DNA from: Gnetum montanum
Lineage: Eukaryota; Streptophyta; Gnetopsida; Gnetales; Gnetaceae
Length of the DNA stretch: 62,000 nucleotides
Assembly (NCBI GenBank): GCA_015680685.1
Contig: MNCI01017913.1
Span: 2,280,544 to 2,342,543 of the forward strand
Reading direction: 5' to 3'
Position 1 is the stretch's first letter. The number at the start of each line of letters is the position of its first letter. The translations under genes were made by a program, and so were the position numbers. Below the pieces are notes generated by a model. The model was not told the origin of the DNA, searched no databases, and was given only the letters and a program-made list of their open reading frames with translations. Of this stretch, positions 55,556-62,000 are shown one piece after another.

Positions 55556-56270
55556 GGTACACTAGTCTCTAGGAAGTCAACTTGTCCTAACATTCATTCG
55601 TTGTCTTCCCAATGACACTTATGATATGCAAAGGTATGATTAAGTGTAATTCAAGCATATTATTTTTATTATTTTTATGTTTTATTTTCTAGTTGCGTAG
55701 AATAAAGGATGACAAGAATGAAGTAATTTAATAGCTAATTTAATCTAACTAACTAACCAATGTCCAACTAATCCTAACATAAGCATTTGGTCCCAATTGC
55801 TATCTACATCCTAAGCATGTATAATGCTGCTAGGTTACCAAACATTAAGTATTACTAGGATTACCAAGCATCATGCACATGCTCAAAGTGGTTGTACTTA
55901 TGTGCTTCATTAATTGCTATTTAACTTAACTAGCTTTATTTAGCTTAATTAACTTAATTTACTTAAAAGCATTAAATAAAATTGCTGAAAACATTAAATG
56001 CAACATTAAAACACTCAATGGCTCCTACTATAACATTGTGAAAATATTCTACTTTGGGGAAAAGAAATTGTAAGAGCTTTGCTACAACTATGAAAAGACA
56101 TGTCATAAACACAAAAAGAGAGCATGTATTTATAGGTGAAAATAGACACTATGTCAATGGGGCCACATTAATGCATCAAATCATGCATCAATGGGGCTTA
56201 GTCGACGAGGCCTAGTCAACGAGGCTTAGTTGACAGGACTCAGTTGATGCAACCAAGCCATGATTCATCA
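55556..56270 (-). repeat. 3' LTR of element B, right piece
   Basis: Continues the LTR begun at 45253. It contains AGGTTACCAAACATTAAGTA and TACCAAGCATCATGCACATG, words shared with the LTRs of element A, and ends TGATTCATCA at 56270. The first five bases (GGTAC) are the target duplication of the Tekay insertion. The LTR without the insertion is about 806 bp. Confidence 0.85.
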
Positions 56271-56282
56271 TACCCCCATGAC
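56271..56282 (-). other. Polypurine tract of element B
   Basis: The minus strand reads AGTCATGGGGGTA directly before the LTR start TGATGAATCA, as in element A. Confidence 0.65.
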
Positions 56283-56434
56283 TAAATAAAAACTTGTCCT
56301 CCAATTCTTTACAAATTTGGGAAGGTGTACAATTATTGACTAATGATAGACGTACTACAAACACAAACACACACAAAAAAATGCTAAGTGCTCGAGTGTA
56401 TGGATATACAATCATTACAAAAAATTCTGGTATT

Positions 56435-59100
56435 CTAGACTACAAAATTAAAAACCAAGATAAAATTACAGATAAAATTCCTTTGATGGCATGAAGACAA
56501 GGAGGAAAAATAAATGATCCTAGGTGGTGGACGTTCTTGAGGTTCTAAGGCGCCTTCTCTTGCTTTAGGTGCACATGGTGGGTGAGGTTGTTGTGGCTGT
56601 CCTACTGCTGCTATAACTTCTAGTGAAAGATAGAAAGCATTCAATAATACTTTTATGTTCTCCTCCTTACTCCTGGGATTGTGCATGGTACACATAGCTT
56701 CAACAATGTGGGCCAAAATGGACACATCTCAAGGATAGGGCATTATTGGAAACAACTCATTAACATTGATAAACCAGGTAGAAAATTATTTGCATTCAAT
56801 GTCAAATGCCCTTATTTTATTTTGCAATCCTTTCTAGTCATTCATTCTTCTAGTCAGGTTCTTAGTATTTGATCTTTGATCAATGAATCTTGCCTTAAGA
56901 ACTTTGAGTTAAGCATTTGTAGTCTTAAGTTTCTACTTGGTTTACTTATGGTGCTTGAAAGCTACCTCGTACAACAAGCACAACTTGGCCACCTACTCTT
57001 TTAACTCTAACTACAACTATTTGATAGTCAACATTGCTAGGTTTATGTATCAAATATTGGCAAGCTCCATGTATTTAGTCATCTCTTCTATTTGCAAATC
57101 CTTCATGGGGATCTCAACTTTGTTGTAAATATCTATGCCATCAATGATAGGTTGCCATACCTCTCTTCCTTACTAGAGTTACTAGAGGGCCTCATTAACT
57201 TTTGCCTTAGCCATCTAGATGTGTTTTTCATTTACTTATTCTATAGGCCATCCTGATCTATATAGTAATCTTTGGCTCTCTCAAATTTGAGAGTCTCATT
57301 CTTGTAGGTGGAAATTTCAATTGTAGATTTTTGATATAACTTGTGGACTTCCTCCATGGAGAGATTTCTATTCTTTGCTACCAATCTCCTAAGCTTAGTG
57401 TTCACCTTGGCTAGCTACTCCTATTGTTGATGGATAAATTATTACATTTGTTATTTTTACACATCAACATTCCATAGACAATGATTTTTGTGATCAACAT
57501 CTCATTCTCTTAGTGTGTTTGGACCATGTCCTTTTGAATTGAATATGTTTTTGCCTCGACCATGAACTAGTCAAAGATGGCTATGACCATCCTTGCCTCA
57601 ACCTATTTGAGTCTATCTTGAGGCTATTAAAGAGCTTCATATCTTGTTAGTGTAGGGTTGAGGAGTGTGGGCTTAGCAATATGGGCTCTTAATTCAACAA
57701 CCTCTATAGTTAAGCATTGGGTTTGTGCTTGAGCCATTTTGAGTTACCCTTCTAAAATGATGCAGTTACCCTTTGCTTCAAGTAGCTTTGATTGAGTTGT
57801 GGTGATATTATCGAGAAAATCAAAGATATTCAGAATCAGTTGGTAGATTCCCACTAGTCGGTCTAGAAACTCTTCATGTTGGGCTATAGTTAGTCTTCTA
57901 CTAATAGTTCCTATAGACATCTACATATCTCTGAGTGTAGTAACATCTAGTATAGGCACCATAGGTGCATTCAATGCTTCAACAATTCTGTTAGCAATCA
58001 CTTCTACTACTGTTGTGTGTCCTTGGTGCTGCATCATTAATATAGTTTCTCCTTTGTCCTTTTCCAAGTGCACCAAAAGGTAGTAGTATTCCAAGAGATT
58101 TCTAGGAATTACTGTTATTATGAGAGAGACATTGTCACCTCTTGGGCACTAAGATTCAACCTTGTGGGTAGCTACATTATTTTGGGTAGAGAATATTGGT
58201 CCACCTCCCTCCATTTGGGTTATTGTTTGAGCTACTTCATTAAGGTGACTCATTACAGGATGATATATAGATGGATCACCACGACTAGTTATTGCTTACT
58301 ACTCTTGCTTACATAAGAGTTTCTCTTAGATTTTGTGTAAGCATTCAACAGCTTTGTAGGCCTTTGACATTGTTTCATGAGTGGGTGGTGGAGGTGGTGG
58401 CTACCACTCCTCTTCTTTTAACATAGCAAGGATCTTATCCTTTATCATTTCACACTAGGAGGTAATGGGAGTATGTCAAATCATGTCATTGGCATAGTGG
58501 ACTATCCCTACCATTTTGTAGAGTTTTCTAATAAGGCATGGAAATGATAGGGTTTTCCTTTCATGTTTGTTTTCCTTGAAGTTCTTCTCTATCTCTAGAT
58601 AGATTATCTATGGAAGGTTAATAGGGAATTTCTCACTTAGAGTGGCGCAAGCATGGGTGGAGAAGGTTGTTACCTTGTTGGACCTCATTGTCAAATTGAG
58701 GTGATAGGCCACTATTTTGAAGTATATTCACTTTGCCACTATAAGCGTGCCAAACTCCTTATGGTCAACTGCATAACACCACTAGGTGCACTTCCTATTT
58801 TCCTTAGGGTCTACTTGTGTGAATATTTTTGCCAAATGAGTGCTAGAATTAGGTAGACCAAGAGCTTGTGCAATTGCTTCTACCGAGTAAGACACTTGGA
58901 TGTCCTTGATTCTCACAGTGGATCCTACCTTTCTACTATCCTAGAAGAGATATATCTCCCTCATGTACCACTCTTGACTAGTAGTGATGATTTGCCACAT
59001 GGGAGAGCTTTGCAATTGTGTCTTGACTTTTGGTGGAGCATGTTTCAAGAATGGTCAAAAGTTGAGTTCTTAGAAAACTGAGCATTGGAGATCACAAGGC
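56435..59100 (-). pseudogene. Extra reading frame of element B (plant transposon protein domain-like)
   Basis: About 880 codons on the minus strand between integrase and 3' LTR. The first third reads WYMREIYLF-DSRKV, VRIKDIQVSYSVEAIAQALG, later STHACATLSEKFPINLP and LSFPCLIRKLYKMVGI (58960-58480). This resembles the 'putative plant transposon protein' domain (PF20167: VRG..V.FS..AIN..LGLP, ILHEI, L.FPSLIT.LC..AGV), often found as a third gene in Athila/Ogre-type elements. A Pro run, then a long charged, probably coiled-coil part with few Cys (58000-57000), and a Pro-rich end (56620-56540) follow. Some twenty stops, largely TAG at expected Gln, break it. Function is unknown in the family. Element A lacks it. 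Confidence 0.5.
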
Positions 59101-61379
59101 TTGATCCTGTTTAGGCAGGCTTATGTCAATGTGACCTCAATTCTTGGTATAGGCCTTGGTGTCTCTCGTCTTTGGGATTGTTTAGTCATAGCTTCTTCTT
59201 CAAGAATCTATCAAAAAAATTCCACTTCAAGCTCCTCCCAAAGAGGTCTCATTGGATGATTTTTTGCTACCTATTCCTAAGCTTGTTCTTTTTAGCCCCT
59301 TTCAATTCTAGGTTTTTTATCCTTTGGTAGTGATGATCCTTCTTCCTATGGGTATTTTGGTCTAGGTACCATCTATAATGACAACATGACCAAGGATTAG
59401 CACTTAATGTGTAACTTTGAAACATAGGGAATGCCTTATCTCTTGGGGTAGTTACATTTGGCTAAGTTATGATCATGGCCTAGTTGATTATTTTAATATT
59501 AATAACTAATTTAAAATTTACAAAAGTTTATTGCAAGGGTTAAACTCTCAAATATTGATGGTTTAATGTTATTCTATTCATTAATCCTTTGGGGGAGTTA
59601 GAAAAATTTAAAAGAAATTTTTTTGGAAACCTTAAGGTTTGTGGCCTCCACGACTAATAGCTTACCTTTGGTAGCTATAGAATCAAAGAATGAAGTGATT
59701 TGGACAAATGGTGTGAAAGTTATGGGCTCTGGAAGATTTTGGGCTCTACAAAATTATAAAAATATCCTTTTGTTTTGAAGAAAATGACAAAAAAATTTCA
59801 AAGTGTTGGACAATATTTATAGAATTTTTGGGTTGCATCGACAAGGCCAGGTTGATGCAACTATTGACCATTGTTAACTTTGTTAAAAATAATGAAAAAA
59901 AAGGAGTTTTTGAGTGAAATTTGGATCAAATGGAAGCCAAAAAAGCTAAGAACATGATGAAATTAGTAAAAGAGAATTTTGATATTTAGAAAATTGAGAA
60001 AATTAAGAAATGATTTGAGAATGAGATTTCATGAACAAGAATGCCTTAAGGAGCACATAATTGGATTCATAATGGGGCACACAAAAGATTTTCATTGCAG
60101 CAATGTCTAAGGATAAGGAAATTAACTAACTAAACCATGAGATAGGCAAGTGGATCCTACCCATGCACGGCCTTTTTGCCCTTGCATATCCTCAACTAAG
60201 TAGTTCGTGGACCCCATAGTTGATTAATGGTTATGAAAAGTTAAGGACCAAAGTTGAAGAATCTATTTAGAAATTTCAACACATCAAAGTAAGACATAAA
60301 ACAAAAACATGAAAATTGGTAGTGAGGTGAGTTATGGATAGCATTGAAGGATGAGAGAGAGAATGAAATTGATATCCAAATCATGGCCACATGAAGTCCC
60401 TTGTGAGTTTTATGGTTAAATGACCTGATAAAGTCCAACCTTAGTCTAGATCAAAACTAACCACTTTTAGTTGCATATCCACTCTAGGACTAGTCCACCA
60501 CACAAGAATGCTTTTATGGATAACCAACATTCCTTATTTGAGAAGAAAATATAAGTAGAAAATGAGAAAAGACCTTAGTTAGAGGGGACCTTCAGGTATG
60601 GGTAACATGCCTTTCTAGACCCATAACTAGCACTTGTAGCTAGTTTATTTTGTCTAAGGGGTGTGCTTTGAATTCTAATAATGGTTTTTTATATTATATT
60701 TTTGTTTTGGTTTTGTTGTTATTGTTTTTTGAATGGGAACCACACTATGCAAAGACTTATTCAACTTCCTATTATTGATCAACATGGAATGGTAAGAAAT
60801 CCATGAAAACACACATGCACTTAAGCAATTAGAGAGGTACAAAGAGTATTGAATTCCCTTGAAGTTACATTCTTTTCATATCTTTGAATCTTTTCCAAGC
60901 TTGGAAACTACCAAGGTCACAAGTTCATTAAGGTTTTATTAATGAAAAAGGGACATCATATTCTCCAAATAAGGAAAACCATAGAGTTTGTGGATGGGTG
61001 GATGACACAGACTCACTACTTGTTTCATGGAAATAGAAACTTGTCTTAGTTATTAGTCATCAAAATTTAAAAATAGAAACCAACCATTACCAATTAAAAA
61101 ACATTAGATACAAACCATTATTAGTATCCAACAACAACATCATTATGTCATGTTGGCAATAAAGCACATTGTTAACAAAAATAATGAGGAAATCACACCA
61201 AAATAGAATAAAATATATAGTAAATTGTAAAATATTTGAGAAAGAGAAAACGTACTAATGCTATTGTAAAATAGAAATTGGAAAAATAAAAAAGTGTAAA
61301 ACAAAAAATGTAAAAAACAAAAAGATGAAAAACTAAGGAGCCACTATAATGATTATCATGGATGGCCATCTTCTCCATG
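59101..61379 (-). other. Non-coding region of element B after integrase
   Basis: No gene recognised. Its 59600-61400 portion aligns with 21290-22390 of element A (GGGGTGTGCTTTGAATTCTA at 60658; CATAGAGTTTGTGGATGGGT at 60971). Small A-rich runs lie near 61200-61320. Confidence 0.55.
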
Positions 61380-62000
61380 ACTAAGTTGTAAGGAGAAGAT
61401 TCAAAAAATTAAGGGTGGTTGCCCATTTGTTGAGACATTTCTTCCATTGGCTTGCATGAGTTCATGGAAAGGTTTGACTTGTAGTGTGTTGACCAATTGC
61501 TTTTTGTTTGGGCTCTCAGGTTTATAAATTAACATGGCCCCAAAAGGAAAATTTTCATGAATGATGTAAGGCCCTTTTCACAACATTTGGAACTTAGTAC
61601 ATTAGGGCACATGTGTGGGGTTCCAATATAGAACCTTATCTCTAGGTTGAAATTTGGCTTTCCTTATTCTTAGGTCATGTTCTTGGTTGCTAAATGCCTT
61701 GTGCACTTCATTCAAAGATAGGACCACTAATCAATTTTCATCTAGCATAGTAAGGTTGATCAATCATTTTCTTTGTGTTAGACTTAGGTCAAGATCTTGG
61801 TCACATGCTATTGAAAGCATATGGATCTTGGATTGAATAGGAAGTGTTGGTAGTTTTCTATATACCAACTCATAGGAAGAGTAGTTTATAGGGAGTTTCC
61901 ATGTTCAGTGGTAGGCCTAGAGGACATCATTGAGTTTTGTGCTCTAGTCTTTTCTATATTTGCTAATAGTTTTTATTAAGAATCTTTGCAATCTCCCTAT
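61380..62000 (-). pseudogene. Integrase C-terminus of element B, partial
   Basis: The minus strand from the window end reads NYSSYELVYRKLPTLPIQSK, then EHDLRIRKAKFQPRDKVLYW, then NPTHVP, KGPYIIHENFPFGAM and VKPFHELM. It corresponds residue by residue to the integrase end of element A (22690-23150). Two or more stops are present. The catalytic core lies beyond the window. Confidence 0.8.

Larger units (their letters stand above)
56271..62000 (-). mobile_element. Internal part of element B, cut by the window end
   Basis: The element is related to A: the LTR is the same family and 59600-62000 matches 21290-23100 of A in order. It contains, on the minus strand, the end of integrase (62000-61380), a non-coding stretch, an extra reading frame (about 59100-56435) and the polypurine tract. 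gag, protease, RT and the 5' LTR must lie beyond 62000. It is older than the Tekay element sitting in its LTR. Confidence 0.8.

Noticed and set aside
58653-59081. Plus-strand frames of 67 and 71 codons in the element B extra-frame region
   Set aside because: They are open by chance opposite the minus-strand frame, which carries the domain-like pattern and the TAG decay.
3000-59100. Reassigned TAG codon (read as Gln)
   Set aside because: The receptor-like protein and DUF6570 frames use ordinary stops and ordinary Gln codons, and TAA, TGA and frameshifts also occur in the retroelements. Decay by deamination explains the pattern.

Overview
This is a eukaryotic nuclear window from a seed plant with a large, transposon-filled genome. 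It has plant-specific Ty3/gypsy lineages (Tat/Athila-like and a Del/Tekay-type chromovirus with LTRs of about 2.5 kb), LINE relics, a Helitron cluster, two assembly gaps, strongly decayed elements with about 10-13 % LTR divergence judged by eye, and only one intact host gene in 62 kb. Such old, slowly purged, nested elements suggest a gymnosperm. That is an inference; the sequence does not name the species. Layout: (1) About 326-18551 is a Tat-lineage retrotransposon, here called C, on the minus strand. It has a 5' LTR, a primer-binding site (PBS), gag, protease, RT, two RNase H domains, integrase, a polypurine tract (PPT) and a partial 3' LTR. Between its protease and RT, in antisense, lies a multi-exon relic of an FCP1-like HAD phosphatase gene with its own TATA box. 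It sits between two small tandem arrays of a unit that recurs a third time near the 3' end of the element. (2) About 18552-19870 is the gag and PBS of another gypsy element, D. C interrupts it on one side and element A on the other. (3) 19871-29813 is element A, a complete 9.9-kb Athila/Tat-like element on the minus strand with a perfect AATAG target duplication, carrying a 299-base gap. (4) About 29819-34400 is featureless sequence, two opposed LINE fragments, an LTR-like patch and a 420-bp foldback repeat. (5) About 34411-40900 is a Helitron cluster on the minus strand. It has tandem copies of a 413-bp 3' end encoding the helicase C-terminus, a helicase fragment, two copies of the 5' leader, and an uninterrupted 302-codon DUF6570 reading frame. 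(6) 42034-43428 (minus) is the one intact host gene, an LRR receptor-like protein close to the RLP51/RLP55 group, in a GC-richer island. (7) From 45253 to the window end is element B, of the same LTR family as A. Its 3' LTR is split by a full-length Tekay/Del chromovirus (45349-55555) on the plus strand. B carries an extra reading frame between integrase and 3' LTR that A has lost. How the parts relate: the retroelement genes are decayed and none looks able to work. Many in-frame TAG codons sit where Gln (CAG), and sometimes Trp, is expected, as after deamination of methylated cytosine. The order of insertion can be read directly: D is older than C and A, and B is older than Tekay. The most unusual structure is the spliced antisense gene inside C. 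The receptor-like protein gene is the only feature I would expect to be functional for the host; the DUF6570 frame is the only transposon reading frame that may be recently active.
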